This document shows, in pieces, positions 53,621 to 62,441 of a stretch of DNA of 64,000 nucleotides. Position 1 is the stretch's first letter, and each line of letters starts with the position of its first letter. Below the pieces are notes generated by a model. The model ran no database searches. It saw only the letters and a list, made by a program, of their open reading frames with translations, and had not been told where the DNA came from. The stretch covers positions 19,492-83,491 of the forward strand of contig CAYZBJ010000007.1 of the NCBI GenBank assembly GCA_964476625.1, given 5' to 3'. Both the position numbers and the translations under genes were made by a program. The stretch is from JAMLIN01 sp964476625. Its GTDB lineage: Bacteria; Pseudomonadota; Gammaproteobacteria; Burkholderiales; Burkholderiaceae_E.

Positions 53621-56600
53621 ATGCCGCGTAGCCGCAACGTCCCGCATGACCCGACCCGCCTTGCCGAGCCGGCCGACAGCCCCGTCGACCACTTGCGCAA
53701 CAGTCCGATCGGACGCTGGTCGGCAATCGTCGCGGCGACCATCATGGCGTACACGCCCCTGCTGCAGGCCGCCGAAACCGACCTCTCGGACCAACCCGCC
53801 CGCACCACCCTGAGCGTTCCCTCGAACGTCCTGCTCGCCCTGTCGGTCGAATGGCCCACGGGCAATGTCCAGGCCTACAACGACGAGACCGCGGGAACCG
53901 GCTGCCCGGGACGCGATGGCGACCGCAGCGCCTGCTACTTCAACCCCGGCGTGCGGGCATCCCGGGTGGCGGCGGCCAATCTCGGCAACCCCAGCTTCAA
54001 GCCCCAGGCATCGATGCCGTACCTCGGCTATTTCGATCCCTACAAGTGCTACAGCTACAACACGAGCGCCGAGTACTTCGCGCCCTACCGCTATACCGAC
54101 GGCTATGACCCGAGCCGCAGCTACAAGGACCAGCCGCCGGGCTCGACATCGACCTGCGGCAGCGCGGAGGGCTGGAGCGGGAACTTCCTGAACTGGGCGA
54201 CGATGCAGACGACAGACTTGTTCCGCTGGGTGATGACCGGCGGCGACAGGTACATCGACACCACGTCCCTGACCGTGCTCGAGAAGGCCCGGCACGATGG
54301 CCAGGGCGGCACTGCCCAGTTCCCCGTCAAGCAGATCGGCAAGAGCTTCGGCTCGCTGCCGATCACGGCTACATCGAGCGTCACCCCGTATACCCACAAC
54401 GAGTTCTACGTCTCGATCTCGGGCCGGGACACGACGATGCGCACCGCATCGAACACCGCGATCACCACCAATACGCGGGACTTCAAGGTCCGGGTCAAGG
54501 TCTGTGATCCGGCCCTGCCCGAAACCGCCACCACCTGCACCGCGTACAGCGCCGGCACGCTCAAGCCCACCGGGCTGATCCAGGAAAACGCGATGGCCGT
54601 GCGGTTCGCCGCGATGGGCTACCTGCTCGATGACGACGTCTTGCGCGACGGCGGTGTGCTGCGCGCGCGCATGAAGTTCGTCGGCCCGAACCGCCCGATG
54701 CTCGGGGCCATCGGCGAAACCTCCAATACCAATGGCGAATGGAACGCGACGACAGGGATCTACAACCTGAATCCTGACCCGGCCGACGCCAGCGCGACCA
54801 CCGGCACCATCTCCCAGTCGGGTGTCACTCAGTACCTCAACCGCTTCGGGCGTCGGGACGGCTACAAGAACCACGATCCCGTCAGCGAGATGTACTACGA
54901 GGCGCTGCGCTACTACATGAACCTCGGGCCGACCCCCGAGTACTCGAACCTCGGCCTGACCGGGGGGAGCTCCGCGCGCAAGGTCGACGGCTTCCCGGTC
55001 ATCACCAACTGGAACGATCCCCTCGCCCCGCCGGATGGCTTCGAGGACGCCGACGAATGGTGTCCCAACAACTTCATCATCGGGATCGCCGATGCGAACA
55101 CCCACAAGGACAAGCGCCTTCCGGGCAACTCGTCCACCGTCAATGAGGGCGGCGCGCAACCGTCGAACGCCGCCGGCTTCCCGGCCAACGTGGCGACCCT
55201 GCTCAACGAGATCATCAACACCGAACTCACCAACGAGGGCGTCCAGCTGCGCAACTCGAGCGGCGGGAACCTGGCCCCGGGCCCGGTCAACTGCTGCGAC
55301 GGCTCGGCCTACATCGCCTCGCTCGCCTACTACGCCAACTCGCGCGACATCCGGCCTGATTCGGAAGGCACGATCCAGTCGCGGGGACGGCAGCGGGTGC
55401 GTTCCTACTTCATCGACGTGCGGGAGTCGGGCAGTTGGGGAACCGGCGTCTCTCGCACCGATCCCCGCCGGCGCAACCAGCTCTGGGTAGCCGCGAAGTA
55501 CGGCGGCTTCATCGACCAGAATACGATCGACCCCGCCGGCGGGCCCTATGCGCCGGCGACCCTCGACATCGGCGACGCGATCGCCGACGAGAACAGCGAT
55601 GGCGTGGTCGACATTCGCGACGTCTGGGACCGCGACGGCGACTGGCTGCCCGACAACTACTACGAAGCCGGTTCGCCGGAGGCGCTGGTCGATGGCCTGA
55701 AAGCGGCCTTCTCCTCGATCCGGGCCCAGGTCGCGACCGCGGTCGGCATCAACACCTCCACCCGCTCGGTCGAGCTGCAGACCGACACCGGGCTCTTCCG
55801 GGTCAACTACGACCCGGCGTTCTGGTCGGGCAACGTGGTCGGCTACACCTACTCGGGCTTCGACGAAGCTTCGGGCAACATCACGGTGGCCCAGAAATGG
55901 AATGCCGCCGAGAAGCTGGACAGCCAGGGCTGGAACAACGGCCGGCGCATCGCCACCTGGACCAAGAACAGCGAAACCGCCACCGTCGGCGTCGCCAAGC
56001 CCTTCCGCTGGGGCCAGCTCGCGTCCTGGCAGCAGAACGCGCTCAACAACGACAGCCAGCTCCTCGAGTGGCTGCGCGGGCGCAACGACATCGGCGCCTT
56101 CCGCAAGCGCCTGCGCAAGACCGCGACCGGCACGATCGTCGAGAACAAGCTGGGCGACATCATCGACTCCGAGGCCCGCTACGTCGGCGCCCCGGTCGCC
56201 CCGCTGTCGGAAGCCTACAACCCGGGCTACGGCGCCTTCAAGACGACCTGGAAGGACCGCCGCGAGATGATCTACGTCGGCGCCAACGACGGCATGCTGC
56301 ATGCCTTCGACGCCAGCGTCACCGGCACCGACGGCGGCACCGAGGTCTTCGCCTACGTGCCGTCCTTCCTCTATTCGACAGCCGCCGGCGCCGGCAACGG
56401 CGTACTCGCCGACCTCGCCAGCAAGAACTACGTCCATCGCAACTACGTCAACGCCACCGCCTGGATCGGCGAGGCGGATTTCGCCCGGACCAACGGCGCC
56501 ACCGCCGCGAGCGGCGACTGGCGATCGGTTCTCATCGGCGGCCTCGGCAAGGGCGGGCGCGGCTACTTCGCGATCGACGTCACCGACCCGAGCGCCTTCG

Positions 56601-57667
56601 ATACCGAGGCGGGGGTCGCCGGCAAGGTGCTGTGGGAGTTCCAGGACCCGACGATGGGTTATTCCTTCGGCGCGCCGCAGATCGTCAAGACGAAGAAATG
56701 GGGCTGGGTCGCGCTGCTGACCTCGGGCTACAACAACATTCCCGCCCACGGGTCCGCCGGCGGTGGCCAGGGCTGGCTGTACATCGTCGACGTCAAGACC
56801 GGCGCCCTGCTCCAGAAAGTGTCGACCGGCTCGGGCAGCAACCTCAATCCGTCCGGGCTGGCGCAGGTCACCGCCTACACGCCAGACAGCGCCGACGGCA
56901 CGATCACCGAAGTCTATGGTGGCGACCTCAATGGCGACATCTGGCGCTTCGACTTCACCAGCGACACCGCCAACGTACCACCCCCGGCCCATTTCGCCAC
57001 CCTGCCGGCCAACCAGTCGATCACCTCCGGGCCGATCATCCGGGTCGCGCCGATCACCCGCAACCGCTACGTGTTCATCGGCACCGGCCGCCTGCTGGGC
57101 CAGGACGACATCTACACCACCCACCAGCAGAGCTTCTATGCCTTCCGCGACGGCACCCGGCTGGCGCGCTGGGAGAGCGGTGCCGGCGAAGCGCCGGGCT
57201 TCCCGCTGTCGCGATCGGTCATGGTCGCCAACACCGACCTCCTGAACCCGATCACGCCCGATCCGGCCAAGCCGGCCGGCTGGTACCACGACCTGCTCAC
57301 CAGCGGCGAGCGCGTCGTCGTCGACCCGCAGGATACCGACCTCGGCAAGATCTCCTGGCTGGGCACGATCCCGCAGACCACCCAGCTCTGCAACGAGGGC
57401 GGTTCCTCGCGGATCTACGCCGCGAACTTCGAGACCGGCCAGTCACAGCTCTACGATCCGGGCACCCTGACGGACGGAACCCCGACCCGGATCACGGCCT
57501 TCGATCCCAAGACCGGCGCGGTCGGCCTGCGACTCGTGCGGGTGGGCGGCAACATCCGGGCGGTGATCACCGGCCAGTTCAATGAACTCAAGCTGACCCA
57601 AGGCTACCTGCGCTATCTCGATCCGCGCTCGATGGGTTGGCGCGAGATCACCGAGCCGGGCAACTGA
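53621..57667 (+). CDS. pilY1: pilus tip adhesin/assembly factor PilY1
   Basis: Large secreted pilus-tip protein of 1348 aa. An N-terminal hydrophobic segment (about 33-50) acts as a signal peptide. The N-terminal half holds motifs YFNPGVRASRV-like and NFLNWATMQTTDLFRWVMTGG, which occur in PilY1 proteins. A calcium-binding loop-like DENSDGVVDIRDVWDRDGDW lies near residues 655-675, and the C-terminal half (about 820-1250) is a PilY beta-propeller with MIYVGANDGMLHAFDA, GGLGKGGRGYFAIDV and GDLNGDIWRFDF repeats. It primes pilus assembly, works as adhesin and, in some species, senses surfaces. The gene ends 3 bp before a TonB-like lipoprotein. Confidence 0.93.
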   Translation: MPRSRNVPHDPTRLAEPADSPVDHLRNSPIGRWSAIVAATIMAYTPLLQAAETDLSDQPARTTLSVPSNVLLALSVEWPTGNVQAYNDETAGTGCPGRDGDRSACYFNPGVRASRVAAANLGNPSFKPQASMPYLGYFDPYKCYSYNTSAEYFAPYRYTDGYDPSRSYKDQPPGSTSTCGSAEGWSGNFLNWATMQTTDLFRWVMTGGDRYIDTTSLTVLEKARHDGQGGTAQFPVKQIGKSFGSLPITATSSVTPYTHNEFYVSISGRDTTMRTASNTAITTNTRDFKVRVKVCDPALPETATTCTAYSAGTLKPTGLIQENAMAVRFAAMGYLLDDDVLRDGGVLRARMKFVGPNRPMLGAIGETSNTNGEWNATTGIYNLNPDPADASATTGTISQSGVTQYLNRFGRRDGYKNHDPVSEMYYEALRYYMNLGPTPEYSNLGLTGGSSARKVDGFPVITNWNDPLAPPDGFEDADEWCPNNFIIGIADANTHKDKRLPGNSSTVNEGGAQPSNAAGFPANVATLLNEIINTELTNEGVQLRNSSGGNLAPGPVNCCDGSAYIASLAYYANSRDIRPDSEGTIQSRGRQRVRSYFIDVRESGSWGTGVSRTDPRRRNQLWVAAKYGGFIDQNTIDPAGGPYAPATLDIGDAIADENSDGVVDIRDVWDRDGDWLPDNYYEAGSPEALVDGLKAAFSSIRAQVATAVGINTSTRSVELQTDTGLFRVNYDPAFWSGNVVGYTYSGFDEASGNITVAQKWNAAEKLDSQGWNNGRRIATWTKNSETATVGVAKPFRWGQLASWQQNALNNDSQLLEWLRGRNDIGAFRKRLRKTATGTIVENKLGDIIDSEARYVGAPVAPLSEAYNPGYGAFKTTWKDRREMIYVGANDGMLHAFDASVTGTDGGTEVFAYVPSFLYSTAAGAGNGVLADLASKNYVHRNYVNATAWIGEADFARTNGATAASGDWRSVLIGGLGKGGRGYFAIDVTDPSAFDTEAGVAGKVLWEFQDPTMGYSFGAPQIVKTKKWGWVALLTSGYNNIPAHGSAGGGQGWLYIVDVKTGALLQKVSTGSGSNLNPSGLAQVTAYTPDSADGTITEVYGGDLNGDIWRFDFTSDTANVPPPAHFATLPANQSITSGPIIRVAPITRNRYVFIGTGRLLGQDDIYTTHQQSFYAFRDGTRLARWESGAGEAPGFPLSRSVMVANTDLLNPITPDPAKPAGWYHDLLTSGERVVVDPQDTDLGKISWLGTIPQTTQLCNEGGSSRIYAANFETGQSQLYDPGTLTDGTPTRITAFDPKTGAVGLRLVRVGGNIRAVITGQFNELKLTQGYLRYLDPRSMGWREITEPGN

Positions 57668-57670
57668 GCA

Positions 57671-58135
57671 ATGGGCCGCGACGCCCTCGAACGCCGCCGC
57701 GGCCCCGGGCCGCGCATCGGCGGCCTGGTCGCCTGCGCGGTGCTGGCCACCGCTGCCCTGGCCGGCTGCGAGCATCCAGCCGGGTCGGCCAGCGCCAGCC
57801 ATGTCGAAGCCTGGCAGGCCGATGTCCCGGCGCGCTTCACTTTCCCGCCGGTCGGACTCGAAGAGTTCGCGATGGCGCGCAAGGACGCCGGCAGCCTGCG
57901 GCTGGTGATCCACATCGGCGCCGACGGCGCGCTCGAGCGGCTCGACGCGGAGCAGGTCGTGGGGCTCGACCCGGATGCGCTCGAGGAACTGTTCGCCACG
58001 ATACGACGCGCCCGCTTCGCCCCGGCCATGATCGGCGGCCGGCAAGTCGCCTCCATCAAGCGTATTGCGCTCGACTTCGACCCGCTGGCCAGCCGCATCG
58101 TCGCGACCACGCGGCTCCCGGACGGCGCGCGCTGA
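57671..58135 (+). CDS. small lipoprotein with TonB C-terminal-like fold
   Basis: Exported protein of 154 aa. A basic stretch and hydrophobic helix lead to the lipobox ALAGCEHP (Cys36), so it is probably lipidated. The remainder, with SLRLVIHIGADGALERL, ATIRRARFAPAMIGGRQVAS and LDFDPL, reproduces the strand-helix-strand pattern of TonB C-terminal domains. It has no N-terminal membrane anchor or proline-rich linker like a classic TonB, and it is placed 3 bp after pilY1, so it more likely serves pilus biogenesis than receptor energising. The start could also be internal; the ATG at 57671 gives a normal signal. Function is unproven. Confidence 0.68.
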   Translation: MGRDALERRRGPGPRIGGLVACAVLATAALAGCEHPAGSASASHVEAWQADVPARFTFPPVGLEEFAMARKDAGSLRLVIHIGADGALERLDAEQVVGLDPDALEELFATIRRARFAPAMIGGRQVASIKRIALDFDPLASRIVATTRLPDGAR

Positions 58136-58136
58136 A

Positions 58137-58189
58137 GTGAAGCGCCCCCTGGGAGGCGATCGGCAGCTTCGGGCGGCCGGGCGCCACTG
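58137..58189 (+). repeat. post-stop repeat element, copy 2
   Basis: Begins directly after the lipoprotein stop with GTGAA, continues with a CGCCCCC...GGCG stem, then CTTCGGGCGGCCGGGCGCCAC. The order and most bases match the element at 24897-24952, which also follows a stop codon. See that entry for interpretation. Confidence 0.6.
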
Positions 58190-58268
58190 AAGCCAAACGA
58201 CCGAAGGTCGGCTTGCACGAGGCCGATCGGCTTGCGAGACTCGTGACTCGACCCCGCATACTCGTCCG

Positions 58269-58847
58269 ATGCGCCGCATCCTTCCCGTCGCCCTGCTCCT
58301 CCTCGGCCTGTCCGGGATCTTCGCGCCACCGCCCGCCGCGGGCAGCGAGCCCACGCCAGTGCGCAACGCCGGCTTCGATGCCGTCGTCGTGCGCGTCCAG
58401 GATGGGGATTCGCTGCTGGTTCGCCGTCTCGGACAGACCCGCAGCGAGCGCCTGCGGATCTCCGGCATCGATGCGCCGGAACGCCAGCAGGCCTACGGTG
58501 ACGCATCTCGCGCTGCCCTGGCCGCCCTCGTCGAAGGCGAGCGGGTCTGGGTCGTCCCGGCGAAGAAGGATCGCTACGGCCGACTGGTTGCGCTGGTGGA
58601 ACTCGACGAGCGCGACATCGGCCTGGCGATGATCGAGGGCGGCCATGCCTGGTATTTCCGGCGCTACCGGCGCGACCTGCCGGTCGGACTGCGCCAGCCC
58701 TACGAACGCGCAGAGTCCCGAGCCCGTGATGCGGGCATCGGCTTGTGGCGCGATGCCGCGGCCCAGGCCCCCTGGCGCTATCGTTCGTCCCGGCGCGACG
58801 ATCAGCGCCGCGACACGGGTGTGCGCGAGCGCCTCAATCCCTCGTAG
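58269..58847 (+). CDS. secreted thermonuclease family protein (SNase-like)
   Basis: Exported nuclease of 192 aa. A signal peptide (about 1-25) precedes an SNase-like domain with VVRVQDGDSLLVRR, LRISGIDAPER, AYGDASRAALAAL and KKDRYGRLVALVEL, keeping the Asp, Arg and Glu-type active-site elements of staphylococcal nuclease relatives. It probably degrades extracellular or periplasmic nucleic acids. The C-terminus is Arg-rich. Its last 46 bp overlap the convergent rlmB gene. No promoter was identified; a copy of the post-stop repeat ends about 80 bp upstream. Confidence 0.88.
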   Translation: MRRILPVALLLLGLSGIFAPPPAAGSEPTPVRNAGFDAVVVRVQDGDSLLVRRLGQTRSERLRISGIDAPERQQAYGDASRAALAALVEGERVWVVPAKKDRYGRLVALVELDERDIGLAMIEGGHAWYFRRYRRDLPVGLRQPYERAESRARDAGIGLWRDAAAQAPWRYRSSRRDDQRRDTGVRERLNPS

Positions 58848-59542
58848 AGAACCACCCCGCAGGCCACCGCAACGTTCAGGCTGCTGACCACGCCAGCCAT
58901 CGGTATGCGCACCAGCAGATCGCAGCGATCGCGAGTCAGGCGCCGCAACCCCCTGCCCTCGGCGCCGAGAACCCAGGCGATCGAATCGGGCAGGTCGGCA
59001 TCGTAGACATCGGATTCGGCCTCATCGTCGGTACCGACGATCCAGATGCCGCGATCCTGCATCGCATCGATCGCGCGCGACAGGTTCGTCACCATGATGT
59101 ACGGCACCGATTCGGCGGCACCGCTGGCCGTCTGGATCGCGGCCTCGTTCAGGGGCGATGCATGGTCCTTCGGCGCGATCACCGCCTGCGCGCCGGCGCC
59201 ATCGGCAACCCGCAGGCAGGCGCCGAGATTGCGGGGGTCCGTCACGCCGTCGAGGACGAGCAGCCGGGCTGGCCCCTCCAGGCGATCGAGCATCGTCTGG
59301 AGGTCCAGGGTCGGCAGGCTCGCTTCGGCAATGGCCACCACTCCCTGGTGGCGCCGGCCGGGGCTCAGGCGATCGAGCCGGTGCGAGGCCACCCCGATCG
59401 GGCGCAGGCCCGCCTGCTCGGCCAGGGCCAGCAGGTCCCGCATGCGGGGATCCTGGCGATCGGCATCGACATAGAGTTCGGTGATGCTCTCCGGATGGCG
59501 GCGGATGCGCGCGCCAACCGCATGGAAGCCATGGACGATCAC
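58802..59542 (-). CDS. rlmB: 23S rRNA (guanosine-2'-O-)-methyltransferase RlmB
   Basis: SpoU/TrmH methyltransferase of 246 aa that methylates guanosine 2251 (E. coli numbering) in the peptidyl-transferase region of 23S rRNA. An N-terminal substrate-binding domain (about 1-75, IVHGFHAVGARIRR) and a knotted SPOUT domain are present, with motif 1 GVTDPRNLGACLR, motif 2 GAEGRGLR and motif 3 IPMAGVVSSLNVAVACGV. The start is a GTG whose last bases overlap the rnr stop (GTGA), a conserved gene pair. The C-terminal 15 residues overlap the nuclease gene on the plus strand. Confidence 0.94.
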   Translation of the reverse strand: MIVHGFHAVGARIRRHPESITELYVDADRQDPRMRDLLALAEQAGLRPIGVASHRLDRLSPGRRHQGVVAIAEASLPTLDLQTMLDRLEGPARLLVLDGVTDPRNLGACLRVADGAGAQAVIAPKDHASPLNEAAIQTASGAAESVPYIMVTNLSRAIDAMQDRGIWIVGTDDEAESDVYDADLPDSIAWVLGAEGRGLRRLTRDRCDLLVRIPMAGVVSSLNVAVACGVVLYEGLRRSRTPVSRR

Positions 59543-62031
59543 TTGCCCGAACCCCGCCTGGCCGGCCGACCCGCCGTACCAGCGGGCTTCGCCGGACCCT
59601 CGCGCCCCTTGTCCACCTTGTTCACCTTATCCGCCTTGCCGCCCTTATCCGCCTTGCCGCCCTTGCCACCCTTATCCGCCTTGCCGCCCTTGCCGCCCTG
59701 GCCTGGGGCAGCCTTGCCGCCATTGCGCCGTTCGGCGAGCCGGGCCGCGCGGGCAGCGCTGGCCGCCTCGGACTTGGCCGGCGCCGCCTTGCGGGCAGGT
59801 CGGCGCATGGGGTCGCCTTCGGCGCGGCGGGGCTTCTCGACGAGTTCCTTGTAGCCGGTGCGCGGCACCAGGCGGAACTCGATGCGGCGCGCCTCGAGAT
59901 CGACGCGCGAGACCTGGACATCGATCGGATCGGTCAGGCGATAGCGCTGTCCGGTCCGTTCGCCACGCAGCTCGTGGCCGGCCTCGTTGAACTGGAAGTA
60001 CTCGCCGCCGAGCTCGGAGACGTGCACCAGGCCCTCGACGAACAGGATATCGAGCGTGACGAAGATCCCGAATGGCGCCACGCCGGTGATCCGGCCCGAG
60101 AACTGCTCGCCGACGCGCTCGCGCATGAACTGGCACTTGAGCCAGGCTTCGACGTCGCGCGAGGCTTCGTCGGCGCGGCGCTCATTGGCCGAACAGGCCA
60201 GCCCGATCGCTTCCCATGCCTCGAGCTCGCCCTCGTCGCCGCCCTTGCCGCGCGCCGACCTGCCCGAGAGGCGATAGCGCGAGCCACGGATCAGCGCCTT
60301 GATCACCCGATGGGTGAGCAGGTCGGGATAACGCCGGATCGGCGAAGTGAAATGGGCATAGGCCTCGTAGGCCAGGCCGAAATGCCCGACGTTCTCCGGG
60401 GTGTAGATCGCCTGCTGCATCGAGCGCAGCAGCATCGTCTGCAGCAGGTCGGCATCGGGTCGTCCCTGGATCTTCTGGGCGAGCGCGGCGTAGTCGGCGG
60501 GCGTCGGGTCCTCGTTGGCGCCCAGCGAAAGGCCCACGCCGCGCAGGAACTCGCGCAGGGTCGCGAGCCGGTCCGGCGTCGGCCCCTCGTGAACCCGATA
60601 CAGCGCCGGGTGCTTGCCGCGCTGCATGAAGTCGGCCGCGCAGGTATTGGCCGAGAGCATGCATTCCTCGATCAGCCGGTGGGCGTCGTTGCGGTGCGTC
60701 GGCTCGATGCGCAGGATGCGGCCGGCCGGATCGCAGACGATGCTCGTCTCGGTGGTGTCGAACTCCACCGCGCCGCGTTCGCGGCGGGCGGCGACCTGCA
60801 CCCGGAACAGCGCGTAGAGGGCATCGAGCCGTTCACGGATCTCCGCGGGCAACGCGCTCGGCTGGCCGGACAGGGCGTTCCAGACCTCGTTGTAGGTCAG
60901 GCGCGCCGCCGAGTGGATCACGGCCTCGTAGAACTGGTAGCCACGCACCGCGCCCTCGTCGTCGATCACCATGTCGCAGACCAGGGTGAGGCGATCGACC
61001 GCCGGGTTGAGCGAACACAGCCCGTTCGACAGCGACTCGGGCAGCATCGGGATCACCCGCCGCGGGAAGTAGACCGAGGTGGTCCGCTCGAGCGCATCGA
61101 CGTTGATCGCATCACCCGGCCGCACGTAGTGGGCGACATCGGCGATCGCCACCAGCAGGCGCCAGCCGTCCTCGATCCGTTCGCAATAGACCGCGTCGTC
61201 GAAATCACGCGCATCCTCGCCGTCGATGGTGACCATCGCGATGTCGCGCAGGTCGATGCGCTGGCGCAGGTCGGCCGGACGCACCTTGTCGGGCAGGCGC
61301 CCGGCCTGCGCCACGGCCGCGTCGGAAAACTCGTGGGGGACATCGAACTTGCGGACCGCGATCTCGATCTCCATGCCGGGATCGTCGATCTCGCCCAGTA
61401 CTTCGACGATCCGGCCGATCGGTTGCGAATGACCCGACGGCGGATCGACGATCTCGCAGGTGACCACCTGGCCATGGCGGGCGCCGCCCGCGTCGCCCGG
61501 CGGGATCAGGATGTCGTGCTTGATGCGCTGGTTCTCGGGCACCACGATGTTGACGCCGCGCTCATCGAGGAAGCGACCGACCAGCACCTGGTTGGCCCTC
61601 TCGGTGACTTCGACGATGGCGCCCTCGGCGCGGCCCCGATGGTCGGTGCCGATCGCCTTCACCAGCACCCGATCGCCGTGCATCGCCTTCTGCATCTGGC
61701 GCGGCGACAGGAACATGTCGGAGGCGCCGTCGTCGCGAATCAGGAAGCCGAAACCATCGCGATGCCCCTGGATCCGGCCGGCGATGAAATCGAGCTTCGA
61801 AGCGAGCAGCAGCACGCCCTTGCGGTTGGGCATCAGCTGTCCATCGCGCTCCATCGCGGCGAGGCGCCGCTCGAGCGGCTCGCGCTGCGCCGGCCGCACC
61901 GCGAGGCGATCGATCAGCTCGGCAGCGGTCAGCGGCACCCCGGCCTTGCGCAGGCAGGCCAGGATGGCCTCCCGGCTCGGTGGTGCGGAATCCCGCCCGC
62001 CGCCCTGGCTGTCCTTCTCGCGACGACTCAT
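59539..62031 (-). CDS. rnr: ribonuclease R
   Basis: Processive 3'-5' exoribonuclease (830 aa) that degrades structured RNA. Order: N-terminal winged-helix (about 20-75), cold-shock domains, RNB catalytic domain with TIDGEDARDFDDAVYCE (aspartates for metal binding), an S1 domain (about 640-730) and a basic tail (about 765-830). The tail contains KGGKADK-type repeats rich in Lys and Gly, unlike the folded part, and may bind RNA or ribosomes as the E. coli tail does. ATG 62031 has GGAGG upstream. It is followed by rlmB with a 4-bp overlap. Confidence 0.95.
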   Translation of the reverse strand: MSRREKDSQGGGRDSAPPSREAILACLRKAGVPLTAAELIDRLAVRPAQREPLERRLAAMERDGQLMPNRKGVLLLASKLDFIAGRIQGHRDGFGFLIRDDGASDMFLSPRQMQKAMHGDRVLVKAIGTDHRGRAEGAIVEVTERANQVLVGRFLDERGVNIVVPENQRIKHDILIPPGDAGGARHGQVVTCEIVDPPSGHSQPIGRIVEVLGEIDDPGMEIEIAVRKFDVPHEFSDAAVAQAGRLPDKVRPADLRQRIDLRDIAMVTIDGEDARDFDDAVYCERIEDGWRLLVAIADVAHYVRPGDAINVDALERTTSVYFPRRVIPMLPESLSNGLCSLNPAVDRLTLVCDMVIDDEGAVRGYQFYEAVIHSAARLTYNEVWNALSGQPSALPAEIRERLDALYALFRVQVAARRERGAVEFDTTETSIVCDPAGRILRIEPTHRNDAHRLIEECMLSANTCAADFMQRGKHPALYRVHEGPTPDRLATLREFLRGVGLSLGANEDPTPADYAALAQKIQGRPDADLLQTMLLRSMQQAIYTPENVGHFGLAYEAYAHFTSPIRRYPDLLTHRVIKALIRGSRYRLSGRSARGKGGDEGELEAWEAIGLACSANERRADEASRDVEAWLKCQFMRERVGEQFSGRITGVAPFGIFVTLDILFVEGLVHVSELGGEYFQFNEAGHELRGERTGQRYRLTDPIDVQVSRVDLEARRIEFRLVPRTGYKELVEKPRRAEGDPMRRPARKAAPAKSEAASAARAARLAERRNGGKAAPGQGGKGGKADKGGKGGKADKGGKADKVNKVDKGREGPAKPAGTAGRPARRGSGK

Positions 62032-62071
62032 CGCCCGCCTCCATCGACCGGGCAGCCAGCCCCGGCGCTTG

Positions 62072-62099
62072 TTGACAAAATCGGATAGACCATTAAACT
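62072..62099 (+). promoter_or_regulatory. sigma70-type promoter of tRNA-Leu
   Basis: A consensus TTGACA (62072-62077) and TAAACT (62094-62099) with 16-bp spacing lie 43 bp before the mature tRNA 5' end, divergent from rnr. Confidence 0.7.
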
Positions 62100-62142
62100 T
62101 CGCCCTTTCCTGCGTGGCGCGCCATCTGGCCCGTCGCGTCGT

Positions 62143-62229
62143 GCCCAGATGGCGGAATTGGTAGACGCACTAGGTTCAGGTCCTAGCGGTGGCAACACTG
62201 TGGAGGTTCGAGTCCTCTTCTGGGCACCA
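62143..62229 (+). tRNA. tRNA-Leu (anticodon CAG)
   Basis: An 87-nt class II tRNA starting GCCCAGATGGCGGAATTGG with a long variable arm (GCGGTGGCAACACTGT). The anticodon loop TTCAGGT gives CAG, and the 3' end TCTGGGCACCA includes encoded CCA pairing with the acceptor GCCCAGA. It is flanked by a good promoter and a terminator. The last 21 nt are duplicated 147 bp downstream (see repeat). Confidence 0.97.
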
Positions 62230-62294
62230 CAATCCTGAAGCCGGCGACAGCCGGCTTTCCCTATTGTGGGGCCCGGAAAGCAAAGCGCCTGCGC
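62209..62294 (+). repeat. 86-bp direct repeat, copy 1 (includes tRNA-Leu 3' end)
   Basis: Runs from the tRNA-Leu T-arm (CGAGTCCTC...) through CCA, the terminator and a second hairpin. The same 86 bases recur at 62356-62441. The 61 bp between copies hold a CCCGGCG/CGCCGGG hairpin and no gene. Confidence 0.95.
62238..62257 (+). terminator. Rho-independent terminator after tRNA-Leu
   Basis: AAGCCGGC, loop GACA, GCCGGCTT, then TTCC just after the tRNA. A second copy lies at 62385-62404 in the duplicated block. T-tract is short. Confidence 0.75.
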
Positions 62295-62355
62295 GCTTTG
62301 CGCGGGGACTCGAAAGGCCCGGCGTACTCGCCGGGTCGGGCCGGCGGAACGTGGG

Positions 62356-62441
62356 CGAGTCCTCTTCTGGGCACCACAATCCTGAAGCCGGCGACAGCCG
62401 GCTTTCCCTATTGTGGGGCCCGGAAAGCAAAGCGCCTGCGC
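62356..62441 (+). repeat. 86-bp direct repeat, copy 2 (tRNA-Leu 3' remnant)
   Basis: Starts with the last 21 nt of tRNA-Leu and ends at the last base before the stop codon of the convergent phosphoribosyltransferase gene. Its right border cuts through a hairpin (GCAAAGCGC/GCGCTTTGC) that is whole in copy 1, so this copy is truncated and secondary. Confidence 0.95.

Noticed and set aside
53246..57289. A 1347-codon open frame on the minus strand across pilY1
   Set aside because: It is antisense to a gene with clear PilY1 motifs; the peptide is Arg/Val/Gly-rich with no recognisable domain, an expected by-product of high GC.
59617..59700. CRISPR-like short repeats
   Set aside because: Repeats are in-frame Lys/Gly codons of the ribonuclease R tail, not spaced arrays.
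62356..62376. Second tRNA-Leu gene
   Set aside because: Only the last 21 nt are present; no D-arm or anticodon arm precedes them.
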